A stretch of 64,000 nt of DNA from an uncultured Coprococcus sp. (GTDB lineage Bacteria; Bacillota; Clostridia; Lachnospirales; Lachnospiraceae): NCBI GenBank assembly GCA_900548215.1, contig URJI01000003.1, forward strand, positions 1 through 64,000. The letters run 5' to 3'. A program made the position numbers and the translations under genes. The notes beneath the pieces are model-generated. The model was not told where the DNA came from. It ran no database searches and saw only the letters and a program-made list of their open reading frames with translations. Positions 17,783 to 27,100 of the stretch are shown here, piece by piece. The first letter of the stretch is position 1. Every line of letters starts with the position of its first letter.

Positions 17783-17830
17783 TACACGTGATTCTTCTTA
17801 CACGTGATTCTTCTTACACGTGATTCTTCT
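17783..17830. repeat. Three perfect 16-bp tandem repeats in the hipB leader
   Basis: TACACGTGATTCTTCT occurs three times in direct succession at 17783, 17799 and 17815 with no mismatch. Each copy contains the palindrome CACGTG. The array lies between the predicted hipB promoter and its ribosome site, so it would be in the 5' untranslated RNA. Three short units with no spacers exclude a CRISPR array. Confidence 0.95.
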
Positions 17831-17833
17831 TAC

Positions 17834-17862
17834 ATATTACACCCGATAAGGTATAATTTCAA
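17834..17862 (-). promoter_or_regulatory. hipBST promoter with operator O1 in the spacer
   Basis: Minus-strand TTGAAA (17857-17862) and TAATAT (17834-17839) are 17 bp apart. Operator O1 (17838-17855) sits between and over them, so HipB binding would occlude RNA polymerase. Confidence 0.7.
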
Positions 17863-17979
17863 TCATATTTAATAGTTTTTATACCATAACGGGTATAAAA
17901 CATATGATACGAAGCAAAATTACACCCGATAAGGTATAATAAACGCAACAAGCATCAAAATTATACCCCATCGGGTGTA
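17838..17979. promoter_or_regulatory. Four hipB operators TAYACC-N6-GGTRTA at 41-42 bp spacing
   Basis: Four dyads share half-sites TA(C/T)ACC and GGT(A/G)TA with a 6-bp core: O1 17838-17855, O2 17880-17897, O3 17921-17938 and O4 17962-17979. O1 and O3 are identical. Start-to-start distances are 42, 41 and 41 bp, about four helical turns each, so all lie on one DNA face. O4 ends 7 bp from the dpaB stop codon. The architecture recalls the multi-operator hip region of E. coli but with a different half-site and spacing. Confidence 0.9.
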
Positions 17980-17985
17980 ACAAAA

Positions 17986-18567
17986 CTACTTTATGAGCAC
18001 AGGCTGTATCTGTCTTCCCTCAAGAGCCTCCTCTATGGTGGCTGGGATGAGATCAAGTCTGCTTATGAGTGAATTGGGTTTCTTCACACAGTTATCCTGT
18101 TCAAATGGAACAAAATAAATATTTTTCATGTTCATGAGCTGACCGATATTCTTGAAGTTCATACCCATGGCATCATTTGTCGAAATCGATATGATGAGCG
18201 GCTTGTTGTTCCTCAGATGTGCCTTCGCAGCCATAAGAACCGATGTGTCAGTTATTCCATTTGTCAGCTTGGCGATGGTGTTGCCGGTACAAGGTGCTAT
18301 GACCAGAGCATCAAGATAGGCCTTGGGACCTATAGGCTCCGCCTCCTGTATGGTGTAAATGCCCTTTCGCCCTGCTATCGTCTCAACGTCATTTACGAAT
18401 TTGTCAGCTTTTCCAAATCTTGTGTCGTACTCTGCGGAGTGAGGCGAGAATATCGGATACACATTTATTCCCATCTCAACCATTTTCTTTATTTCTATCT
18501 TAATCTTATCAAAGGTACAAAATGAACCGGTTATAGCCAAACCAACATTGCACTTTGATAAATCCAT
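17986..18567 (-). CDS. dpaB: Dipicolinate synthase subunit B
   Basis: The 193-residue product is a flavoprotein-fold protein (AITGSFCTFDKIKIEIKKMV, APCTGNTIAKLTNGITDTSV) matching SpoVFB/DpaB. With DpaA it makes pyridine-2,6-dicarboxylate from the lysine-pathway intermediate dihydroxy-tetrahydrodipicolinate in the mother cell. The product is stored in the spore core as calcium dipicolinate. The length is close to the family norm. It follows dpaA by 13 bp with an AGGAGA site. The stop codon is 6 bp from the outermost hip operator, so HipB occupancy could in principle affect its 3' end. Confidence 0.93.
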   Translation of the reverse strand: MDLSKCNVGLAITGSFCTFDKIKIEIKKMVEMGINVYPIFSPHSAEYDTRFGKADKFVNDVETIAGRKGIYTIQEAEPIGPKAYLDALVIAPCTGNTIAKLTNGITDTSVLMAAKAHLRNNKPLIISISTNDAMGMNFKNIGQLMNMKNIYFVPFEQDNCVKKPNSLISRLDLIPATIEEALEGRQIQPVLIK

Positions 18568-18580
18568 TTTTTATTATCTC

Positions 18581-19501
18581 CTATTTATTAAAATCCGATA
18601 CCGCCCTTATGGCAGCATCTGCAAGAATTATTCCTGATGACTTTGGCGAGAGTTTTCCAGGAATTCCCAAACTATGTCTGTAAGGTATTTCGTGCTCCTT
18701 ACAATATTCAAAATCCACTCCGCCCGGCATTGATGCAATGTCTATTACCACCGCCCCGTTATGGAGCTGTGACAATATGTCTTCACACAGCACTTTGGCT
18801 GGAACCGTATTGAAACAGAAATCAACCTCTGACAAAATATGTCCATATATCGCCACATCCTCGAACGACATGACCTTGTAGCCACACAGAGCCGCATCAC
18901 TCCTCTGCTTTGGACGCCTTGCCATAACTATTACATCTGCTCCCCAGGATGCCAGCCTTTCGGCAATGATCCTGGCACATTTGCCAAATCCCGTCACCAG
19001 ACACACACTTCCATCTATATTGATATCAGACAGCTCCTCTGCATCACATACCGCACCTTCTGCGGTTGCCACTGCATTTCTCTCTGCCACACCTTCATCC
19101 GCAAGATAATCAAACACATAAGGACCACTTTCATTTGTATCAGACAAATATTTGCCTATTCCACCTCCAAACACAATGTCAAATTCCAGACTACACTCCA
19201 GAATACTGTTCACTGTGAGAAGTGTTCTGCCGTTGATAAATTCACCATCCCTGGTAACCGGAACTGGAAGAACAATTGCTTTCAGCCTATCCGTTGAACA
19301 GGACGCACATTCACCCTCTATAAGTCTTCGAAATCCTACTCCCGACGCCCCTGATATGATGGTTACCGGTGAATGCCTCAGCAGATCGGCATCATATGGA
19401 TCGAAATGAAACACATTGCTGCCATTTTCAGAAAGGCTCAGAGACATATAACAGCTTCGCCTGTCACCGCCAACCACATAGTATACACAATTCCTATCCA
19501 T
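18581..19501 (-). CDS. dpaA: Dipicolinate synthase subunit A
   Basis: This NAD(P)-binding protein of about 306 residues has an N-terminal YYVVGGDRRSCYMSLSL motif and a central Rossmann segment (GSVCLVTGFGKCARIIAERL, GADVIVMARR). DIASMPGGVDFEYCKEHEIP near the C-terminus is typical of DpaA/SpoVFA. It is the oxidoreductase half of dipicolinate synthase. The start is uncertain: the ATG at 19501 fits family length, while a GTG at 19513 is four codons upstream and lies too close to its AAGGG site. It is the first gene of the dpaA-dpaB pair, downstream of a D,D-carboxypeptidase gene. Confidence 0.9.
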   Translation of the reverse strand: MDRNCVYYVVGGDRRSCYMSLSLSENGSNVFHFDPYDADLLRHSPVTIISGASGVGFRRLIEGECASCSTDRLKAIVLPVPVTRDGEFINGRTLLTVNSILECSLEFDIVFGGGIGKYLSDTNESGPYVFDYLADEGVAERNAVATAEGAVCDAEELSDINIDGSVCLVTGFGKCARIIAERLASWGADVIVMARRPKQRSDAALCGYKVMSFEDVAIYGHILSEVDFCFNTVPAKVLCEDILSQLHNGAVVIDIASMPGGVDFEYCKEHEIPYRHSLGIPGKLSPKSSGIILADAAIRAVSDFNK

Positions 19502-19561
19502 ACCTTTGTGCACCGCCCTTATATCATTGATAATTTAAGATATGCCGAGGATCTGCAAATG

Positions 19562-20785
19562 TTACATAAAAGCGTTTTCAAAAACGCTTAGCAGCTCATC
19601 CTTAATTCCTATATCGGGCAGATTCTCTTTGATATATACAGGTTCGATATCAATCAGCTTTCCATCTCTGTACACTCCAAGCCAGCCTACTATCTCACCT
19701 GCAGTTATCGGAGCTGATACAGTATCTAAAATATCATATTTATAAATTATCTCATCATCCAATACCTGTTCATTTTCGGTACTACATATTGTAATATTCA
19801 TATCGCAGACCGATGGGCATCTAGCAGTTCCCGCAGATTTTGAAGAAAATATGAGATTCAGATCTGGAGCTTTGGGAGCTGCAATTTCTGTATATGAAGC
19901 ATTTTTCTCAGCATATGCGAGAAGCGTTCTTGAATCCTTCCATTTGTATGTCTTGTTATTCGGCCAGCCACATCCAAGCAGCGCCCATATGTATGTATGT
20001 CCGTCATACTCCGCTGCACCTATATAGCAATAACCCGCATCACACGTAAATCCAGTCTTTCCAGACAGAGCTTCGTCTGACATGTCAAGAAATGCATTGT
20101 GGTTTGAGCAGGCAAATGACCGTGCACCGGAACTGTCCGAGAATGTATAGAATCTGGTTCTTGTAATTTCCAAAAATAAGTCACTCTTCGGAGATGTGAT
20201 AATACAATATCTCATGATCCTGGCAAGATCCTCAGCCGAAGTGCCGTGAATACCGCCCTCGTCCTGCGCATCCAGACCGTTCGGCGTGATAAAATATGTA
20301 GTCCTGCAGCCGATCTCTTTCGCCTTGGAATTCATCATATCCGCAAAATGCTGAACATCTCCGCCTATATGCTCTGCTATGACAACCGCAGCATCATTGT
20401 AACTTTCAAGCATCATTGCATACAGCATATCCTCAAGGTTGAAAATTTCTCCCTCACGCACGCCAAGCCTGACCTCAGGCATCTTTGCCGCATACGACGA
20501 TGCTATAACTGTATCTGCCAGATCTCCGCACTCAAGTGCAATTATACATGTGAGGATCTTGGTCGTACTTGCATTTGGATGGTGAACACTTCCATTTTTC
20601 TCATACAGGATATCTCCCGTCTCTCCGTCGATCAGAACTGCATTTTCCGCATAAAGTGACAGATCATCACCGGCATAGACATCATGCGGCATACCCGCAA
20701 TAAAAAACGCCACAATATATAATATCACCACGATCAGGTCAGACAGATGATGCTTTATCCGTATTCTTTCAACCGATATATACAT
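19562..20785 (-). CDS. D-alanyl-D-alanine carboxypeptidase (PBP5/DacF family)
   Basis: The 407-residue product has a membrane or signal segment at 16-33 and mature sequence from about residue 38. Penicillin-binding motifs are complete: Ser73-Thr-Thr-Lys76, Ser128-Tyr-Asn130 and Lys243-Thr-Gly. It would trim the terminal D-Ala from peptidoglycan stem peptides outside the membrane. The C-terminal part (about 300-390) resembles the beta-rich domain that positions the enzyme at the membrane. It sits between scpB and dpaA, and dacF-like genes often lie near scpAB or sporulation genes, so a role in spore cortex is possible but unproven. Confidence 0.92.
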   Translation of the reverse strand: MYISVERIRIKHHLSDLIVVILYIVAFFIAGMPHDVYAGDDLSLYAENAVLIDGETGDILYEKNGSVHHPNASTTKILTCIIALECGDLADTVIASSYAAKMPEVRLGVREGEIFNLEDMLYAMMLESYNDAAVVIAEHIGGDVQHFADMMNSKAKEIGCRTTYFITPNGLDAQDEGGIHGTSAEDLARIMRYCIITSPKSDLFLEITRTRFYTFSDSSGARSFACSNHNAFLDMSDEALSGKTGFTCDAGYCYIGAAEYDGHTYIWALLGCGWPNNKTYKWKDSRTLLAYAEKNASYTEIAAPKAPDLNLIFSSKSAGTARCPSVCDMNITICSTENEQVLDDEIIYKYDILDTVSAPITAGEIVGWLGVYRDGKLIDIEPVYIKENLPDIGIKDELLSVFENAFM

Positions 20786-20849
20786 ACATTTTCCTTTTTG
20801 TTGATCATGATATTATATTAGTGACGTTGTAATAAAATTACTCAATATT

Positions 20850-21659
20850 TTATTCTTCTGATGTAGTGTCAACGCTTAGAGTGAAGTCAGCCTCCTCGAG
20901 TGCCTCTTTCTTGAAATCTTCTATCTTGTCAGGACTTATAAGCGGAAGATCATTTGTTGATGAGACACCAAAGCATCTGAGAAACTCTTCTGTTGTTCCA
21001 AACATGATAGGCCTGCCCGGGGCATCAAGTCTTCCGACTTCCTGCACAAGATTGTATTCGATGAGCTTGTTTATCGCATGAACACAGGATACTCCTCTGA
21101 TGGCTTCTATCTCGGGTCTGGTTATAGGCTGCTTGTATGCTATGATAGACAATGTCTCAAGCACCACATCTGTAAGGGAAAGTTTCTTTGGTGTGTTGAC
21201 TATCTTAGCCAATACCCCATAATATTCATTTCTGGTACAAAGCTGCAGTGATCCGTCAAGATCAATTATCTTGATTCCCCTGTCGCTGTTGTTGTAGTTA
21301 TATACTACATTCTCAAGCTGCTTTGTAAGTTTGCGCTTGTCCATCTCAAAAGCAGTTGCCAGCCTGTCAATAGATACAGATTCTCCAACTGAGAAAAGTA
21401 TAGCCTCAAGTGCAGATGTCAGATACTCATCACTGTACTCTTTAAATTGTGGCTCCTGGTCTGCCTCTTCATTCTCTGATGAATCATTATTCTCTGATTT
21501 CTGAACGGCTATATCTGTTTTGTCCGCAATATCTATATTGTCCGTGTTATCTGCAGTGTTTGCACTATCTGCGTTGTCTGTAGCTGTATTGTTTGTAGTG
21601 TCTGTGTTATCTGCAGTTGATACATTCTGATCTTCGTTCTGTAACTCTTCGTTGTTCAT
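20850..21659 (-). CDS. scpB: Segregation and condensation protein B, with acidic low-complexity N-terminus
   Basis: ScpB is a winged-helix subunit of the SMC-ScpA-ScpB condensin. The core (about residues 75-245) shows the two winged-helix segments EYLTSALEAILFSVGESVSI and ETLSIIAYKQPITRPEIEAI, ending GTTEEFLRCFGV. From the ATG at 21659 (site GAGGT) the protein is 269 residues. Its first 65 or so are an unusual Asp/Asn/Thr/Ala-rich tract built on ADNTD-like units, absent from canonical ScpB of about 190 residues. It starts 16 bp after the scpA stop, so the two are coupled. An ATG at 21713 inside scpA is less likely. Confidence 0.93.
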   Translation of the reverse strand: MNNEELQNEDQNVSTADNTDTTNNTATDNADSANTADNTDNIDIADKTDIAVQKSENNDSSENEEADQEPQFKEYSDEYLTSALEAILFSVGESVSIDRLATAFEMDKRKLTKQLENVVYNYNNSDRGIKIIDLDGSLQLCTRNEYYGVLAKIVNTPKKLSLTDVVLETLSIIAYKQPITRPEIEAIRGVSCVHAINKLIEYNLVQEVGRLDAPGRPIMFGTTEEFLRCFGVSSTNDLPLISPDKIEDFKKEALEEADFTLSVDTTSEE

Positions 21660-21675
21660 CGTAACCTCATCCAAT

Positions 21676-22434
21676 CTATATAGTATCCAGAGAGTCGATA
21701 ATAATCTCTCCAAATATCTCTTCCTGCCTTATAGTAATAGCACCAATCTTCATAAGCTCCAAAATGGCAAGGAAAGTGACTATCACATTCATCTTCGATG
21801 CCTGCATCTCAAGCAAAGTTCTGAAGTTTATTCCTTCAAGACCTCTGACCTGTTCCCTGATCTCCGCCATCTTTTCCTCAAGTGATATCTCTTCTCTCTC
21901 TATCTCCTTGAATTTGCTTCGGATAGGATCAACCTTATCAACCTGCTTTCTCATAACTGATTTGAAAATCTCATTCAGCTTCTCAAGATCTATATCTGCC
22001 TTTGATATCAGTTCATATGGATCGACATCCTGCTTGACATTCTTTACCTCTGCGGGTATCGTCGCCTTTTTGAAAAGCATCTTATTACCCTCTAGTTCAA
22101 GATCCTTCAACTCACTGGCAGCATACTTATACATCTTATACTCAAGAAGTCGTCTGACGAGTTCTTCTCTTGGATCATCCTCGTCTTCCTCTTCCTCCTC
22201 ATCCTTAGGCAGAAGCATCTTGGATTTGATCTTGATAAGTGTTGCTGCCATGACAAGGAACTCGCTCATAATATCGAGATCCTCTTCTTCCATGTTGTTC
22301 ACATAGTCAAGATACTGCTCTGTAATACTGACAATCGGTATATCATATATATTAACTTTATTCTTCTCAATCAAATGTAACAGAAGATCCAATGGCCCTT
22401 CGAATACATTCAGCTTTACGTCTATAGCAGACAT
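21676..22434 (-). CDS. scpA: Segregation and condensation protein A
   Basis: This is the kleisin subunit that bridges the SMC heads. The N-terminus (VFEGPLDLLLHLIEKNKVNI, YDIPIVSITEQYLDY) is the SMC-binding region, followed by an acidic DEEEEEDEDDP stretch and a C-terminal winged helix (GINFRTLLEMQASKMNVIVT, TFLAILELMK). It is 252 residues from the ATG at 22434, which has GAGG 8 bp upstream. A TTG two codons earlier is possible. It pairs with scpB directly downstream. Confidence 0.95.
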   Translation of the reverse strand: MSAIDVKLNVFEGPLDLLLHLIEKNKVNIYDIPIVSITEQYLDYVNNMEEEDLDIMSEFLVMAATLIKIKSKMLLPKDEEEEEDEDDPREELVRRLLEYKMYKYAASELKDLELEGNKMLFKKATIPAEVKNVKQDVDPYELISKADIDLEKLNEIFKSVMRKQVDKVDPIRSKFKEIEREEISLEEKMAEIREQVRGLEGINFRTLLEMQASKMNVIVTFLAILELMKIGAITIRQEEIFGEIIIDSLDTI

Positions 22435-22481
22435 CAGCAAAACCTCATTTGTTTATTTTTATGCCATGCCATTGCACGACA

Positions 22482-22512
22482 AATGTCTAAGGCATGAAAC
22501 ACCTTAGACATT
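22482..22512 (-). terminator. Hairpin between spoIVA and scpA
   Basis: Perfect 11-bp arms AATGTCTAAGG / CCTTAGACATT with a 9-nt loop lie 30 bp past the spoIVA stop. The following minus-strand T-run is short (ATTTG), so it is a moderate terminator or an mRNA end-stabilising hairpin. Confidence 0.6.
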
Positions 22513-22541
22513 TTAACATAGCAAAGCATCAATATGCAATC

Positions 22542-24008
22542 TTATATTATGATGCACACCATTCCGCCATTTCCATCATTTACAATCTTCTCCATGGTGT
22601 TCTGAAGTTTATGCTGGCTCTCAGCACCTATCTTGCTCACCTTAGTATTAAGGCCATCATCCACAAGCTGCTCTATCGTCTTGCCAAATATATTTACATT
22701 CCATATATTTCCATCTTCACTGTTGTCGGAGATATAAGTGACCAGATCATCTGCCTGTTCCTTGGTTCCAACTAGAGGCATAATCTCCGTGCTGACATTT
22801 GCCTTGATCATGTTTACTGATGGTGCACTTGCCGTTATCCTGACTCCAAATTTACTTCCCGTCTTTACCACTTCCGGAACCCCAAGCTGTATATTGTCCC
22901 TGTCCGGCATGACAAGTCCATACCCATTGGATTTCACCTGTTCCATTGCTCCCATTATATTCATACAGAAGTTCTTATTGCCCGACATCTGCTTAAGTTC
23001 TGTTATGAAGTCATATTCATTTGTAATGTCAGCTCCCATCATCTCTGAAAGCATCTGATAATAGAAGCTGCTATTAATATCAACCGATACATACACCTTG
23101 CCATCTGCCATATTGATATTATTGCATCTGTAGCTATTCACATACGAATTTTCCGGAAATTCTATATCATCGATATCCCTGAGACAATTCACCATGGCAT
23201 TTATATGTGCTGCATCACATATCACACTATTTTTCACCTCATTGCTTTCATCTGCAACCTCAAGCCACTTAGGAATATCAAAATACACAGCAGTAACCGG
23301 AAAACTCATCAAAAGTTCAGAAAATATGTATGTAATATCGGAGTCACTCAGCTGCTCTATATTTACCGGAATCACACTGGCTCCATATGTATCTGAAAGC
23401 TCACTTGACAAAGCCTTTGCCTGACTGCCAGATGGTTTATCTGTATTTAATAATACAACAAATGGTTTTCCTATACCTTTTAATTCCTCAATCGTCTTCG
23501 CTTCAGCATCAATATAGCTTTCTCTTGGCAAATCACCAAAGCTTCCATCAGTTGTCACAACTATACCAACCGTAGAATGATTGTTTATAACCTTACTGGT
23601 TCCAATCTCAGCCGCCTTTGAAAATGGAATATCATAATCAAACCACGGTGTTCTCACCATACGCTCCCTGCCATCTTCAAGCTGTCCCTCAGCATCTTTC
23701 ACAACATATCCAACACAGTCGATCATCTTGATCTTCATATCAATATTGCCACCAACATTTATTGATACCGCGTCCTTTGGTATGAATTTCGGTTCTGTTG
23801 TCATGATGGTCTTCCCCGCAGCAGATTGTGGAAGCTCATCCTGAGCCAATTCTCTGTCATTCTCATTTGATATGTGTGGTATAACCATCTGACTCATAAA
23901 TCTTTTTATGAATGTTGATTTTCCAGTTCTCACCGGCCCAACAACACCTATGTATATCTCTCCATTTGTCCTGGCGCTGATATCTTGATATACCTGATAC
24001 TCCTCCAT
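22542..24008 (-). CDS. spoIVA: Stage IV sporulation protein A (spore coat morphogenetic ATPase)
   Basis: From the ATG at 24008, with a perfect AGGAGG, the product is 488 residues, near the B. subtilis length. It begins MEEYQVYQDISARTNGEIYI. Walker A is GPVRTGKST (24-32), and IDCVGYVVKDAEGQ and LLNTDKPSGSQ are the GTPase-like fold motifs retained by this ATPase. By family it self-assembles on the outer forespore membrane as the base layer of the spore coat and is produced in the mother cell under SigmaE. I looked for a SigmaE promoter upstream and found no convincing one. Its presence, with dpaAB, indicates a sporulation-competent lineage. Confidence 0.97.
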   Translation of the reverse strand: MEEYQVYQDISARTNGEIYIGVVGPVRTGKSTFIKRFMSQMVIPHISNENDRELAQDELPQSAAGKTIMTTEPKFIPKDAVSINVGGNIDMKIKMIDCVGYVVKDAEGQLEDGRERMVRTPWFDYDIPFSKAAEIGTSKVINNHSTVGIVVTTDGSFGDLPRESYIDAEAKTIEELKGIGKPFVVLLNTDKPSGSQAKALSSELSDTYGASVIPVNIEQLSDSDITYIFSELLMSFPVTAVYFDIPKWLEVADESNEVKNSVICDAAHINAMVNCLRDIDDIEFPENSYVNSYRCNNINMADGKVYVSVDINSSFYYQMLSEMMGADITNEYDFITELKQMSGNKNFCMNIMGAMEQVKSNGYGLVMPDRDNIQLGVPEVVKTGSKFGVRITASAPSVNMIKANVSTEIMPLVGTKEQADDLVTYISDNSEDGNIWNVNIFGKTIEQLVDDGLNTKVSKIGAESQHKLQNTMEKIVNDGNGGMVCIII

Positions 24009-24120
24009 ATGACCTCCTATACACGAATTTTGTTCACATAATATTGTTATGGTATACAAATCATGTTGCTAATCAAGTTTCCTATATATAAGTTATGTCT
24101 CAAGGCCTGATTTTATGTAT

Positions 24121-24158
24121 AAAAAATGCCCATCCATAGTCACCTATGAATGGGCATC
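24121..24158 (-). terminator. Intrinsic terminator of the giant Cna-B adhesin gene
   Basis: A near-perfect stem (GATGCCCATTCATAG / TATGGATGGGCAT) followed on the minus strand by T6 lies 30 bp past the stop codon of the 3593-codon gene. Confidence 0.92.
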
Positions 24159-24188
24159 TTAACTTTGATAATGAAACCTCAATAATAA

Positions 24189-27100
24189 TTACTGATTGCT
24201 CTGCTTATCCTTTTTTCTCTTGTATATTACTATACATCCACATCCGCCAAGGCTGACGAAAAGAATCAATGCAATCGGTATAATCGGAACCTGATCTCCT
24301 GTATCAGGATGATGCTTGTCCTCTGTTGTTACTTCTGTTGTCTGCGTGGTTTCAGTTGTCTGAGTCGTTTCTGTCGTCTCAGTTGTCTCAGTTGTCTCAG
24401 TCGTTTCAGTTGTCTGCGTGGTTTCAGTTGTCTCAGTTGTCTCAGTTGTTTCAGTTGTTTCAGTTGTCTCAGTCGTTGTTGTCTTCTTATCAACCATTGT
24501 TATAGTGACAACTGTATCCTCTCCGGCTGCAACCTTATCATCAGATACTGTAAATTCTATATCTTTGGCAAGGTCATATCCAGATGGAGCCTTGATCTCT
24601 CTGAGCGTATATGTCTGACCGGCTGCCAGAACACCTACGATCTCATAACTGTGTCCATCTGTTATCCACTCATCAACCATCTTTCCGTCAGCATCCTCAA
24701 GTCTGAGTGTAGCACCCTTTAATGGAACTCCATCCTCATCCACCTTATCAAATAAATATTTGACTGTTGGCTCAAGCCATGTAATATTGCCATTATTATC
24801 AATAATAACAGTAGCCTTACCTGAATCTGGATTCACTCCACTGTCAAATGAATCAACAATCACATTGCCATTATCATCTTTTATGAACTTGATCGAGATA
24901 GGCTTTTCAGATACATAATATCCATCTGGAGACTGTATCTCCTTTATAACGTACTCTGTATCTACGAGTATTCCTTCAAACTTAAGCTCACCATTCTCAT
25001 CCGTAGTGGCCTTAGCTATCAGCTCATCCTCACCGTTCTCATCTTTCTTATAAAGTCCATATACCGAATTAGGAAGCTTGACTCCATTATCTTCTTCAGA
25101 AACCTTAGATATCTTAATATCTGTTCTTGGAAGATCGTTCACAAGTGTATTATTTTCAACACCGTTAAGTGATGCTGGCTCTTCGCTGTCTGCTGTGACT
25201 TCCGCAGTGTAAACCGTGTCATCAATGATGTAACCGCCCTCAGCCGACTTCTCCTTTATCAGATATGTTCCTGTCTTAAGATTGTCAAATACTACAGTAC
25301 CACCTACGCTCTTAGCTGTCGCTATCTCATTTGCCAAATCAGTATCGTCTGCGCTGTAAAGTGCAAATTCTACTCCGTCAAGCATCTTAAGATCATCTGC
25401 ATTCTCAGCACATGACTCTTTATACAGACCAGCTTTTGTGAAGCTGATAGATCCAAGTCTGTATGTATCTACAAACTGAACATCTGTATCCTTGCCATTT
25501 GTAAGTCTGATAGATGGTGTCTTGTCACCGTCGCCATCTGTACCGTCCACAGTGTATGTAACGCTTACAGCAGATCCGTCGTAAGTGTATGCTGTCTCTT
25601 CAACCGTATATCTGCCGTTTGGCACATTTACAAGCATTATCTCATACTTGCCATTTCCAAGGTCTTTTACATCTGGATCTGTAAGTTTTATCGTCTTGCT
25701 GTATCCGTTATCTCCTGTGACATTAAATGTGATATTGTGTGCCACATCATCAGGGGCAACATCACCATTTATTGTCTTTGTAAGCTTGATATTGTTCGGC
25801 TTGTATGTATTTGTGATGTCATATCCATCAACTGATGCATAATAACCTGTAACAGGAGTTTCCTCAACTGTGTATACAATCTTCTGACCATCCTTGTACT
25901 CATCAAGATTGTCAAATTCGTACTTCCAGTCACCTGCAGCTGTCACTGTCTTAGAATCAACTACCTGACCATCTGCAAGAAGCTTAACTGTAATCTCATC
26001 AGGTCTCTGATTGTCTCTGTTGTTGTCGTCATCCCATGTCTTGATACCACTGACTGATACCTTTGATGGTATGTGTGTGTTTTCAACCTCAAACTCACCA
26101 TTGTCTATAAACCGTAAATCTGTTGAGTAACCGTCGATAGTTGTAAGCTCTTTTACTCTATATACTATCGTATTACCGGCCTTCTTCTCATCAAGACCCG
26201 ACCATGTTGTAGTCCAGTTGTTTGATTCGCTGAGTGTAGTTTCAGAACCGGCTACACGGTTGCCATCTGCAAGAAGTACCACTTTGACAGAAGGAGCTCT
26301 CTTTCCGTCCTGGTTATCCGCATCATTCCAGACCTTAGTAACCTTTACACTGGTCTTGCCTGGCGTATAGCTGTTCTTGATATCATAGCCTGTAACCTCA
26401 GATGAATAATCTGCGACCTCATTCTCTGATATCGTGTATTTGATCTTTTGACCATTACTGTACTTTGGAAGATCTGTAAAGCTGTACTTCCAATTGCCTG
26501 AAGCATCAGGCTCTACAACCTTATCTGCATACTTCACACCGTCTGCCAAAAGGTTGACTTTGATACTTTCTGGTCTCTTGCCATCCTGATTGTCTGCATC
26601 ATCCCAGGTCTTTGTTCCTGAAATCGTTATCTTCTCTGGTGTGTAGCTGTTCGTGATTATGAAACTGTTTGGTCCGTCCTCACTTACAACTGATGTATAC
26701 TCACCGAGGCTGCCAACCTCTTTGACTGTATATACTATAGTCTGTCCGGCTTTCTTCTCATCAAGATCTGTCCATGTATATGTCCAGCCCATCGCCTCTG
26801 TAAGAGCTACAGCTTCGCCATATGCAACGCCGTCTGCATAGAGCTGAACGTTAACTGTCTCAAATCTCTTGCCGTCCCTGTTGTTGTCATCATCCCAGAT
26901 CTTGCTGACCTTAACCATGGTCTTGCCTGGTGTGTAACTGTTCTTGATGTTATAGCCTGTAACCTCTGCTGTATATCCATCTACGTTATCTTCTGTTACA
27001 GTGTATACGATCTTCTGACCGTTACTATACTTTGGAAGATCTGTAAAGCTGTACTTCCAGTTGCCTGAAGCATCAGGCTCAACAACCTTGTCTGCATACT

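Noticed and set aside
17783..17830. CRISPR-like short repeats.
   Set aside because: The 16-bp units are contiguous with no spacers and there are no cas genes in the window.
24009..24120. SigmaE promoter for spoIVA.
   Set aside because: Some CATA-like words occur, but no -10/-35 pair with correct spacing was convincing.
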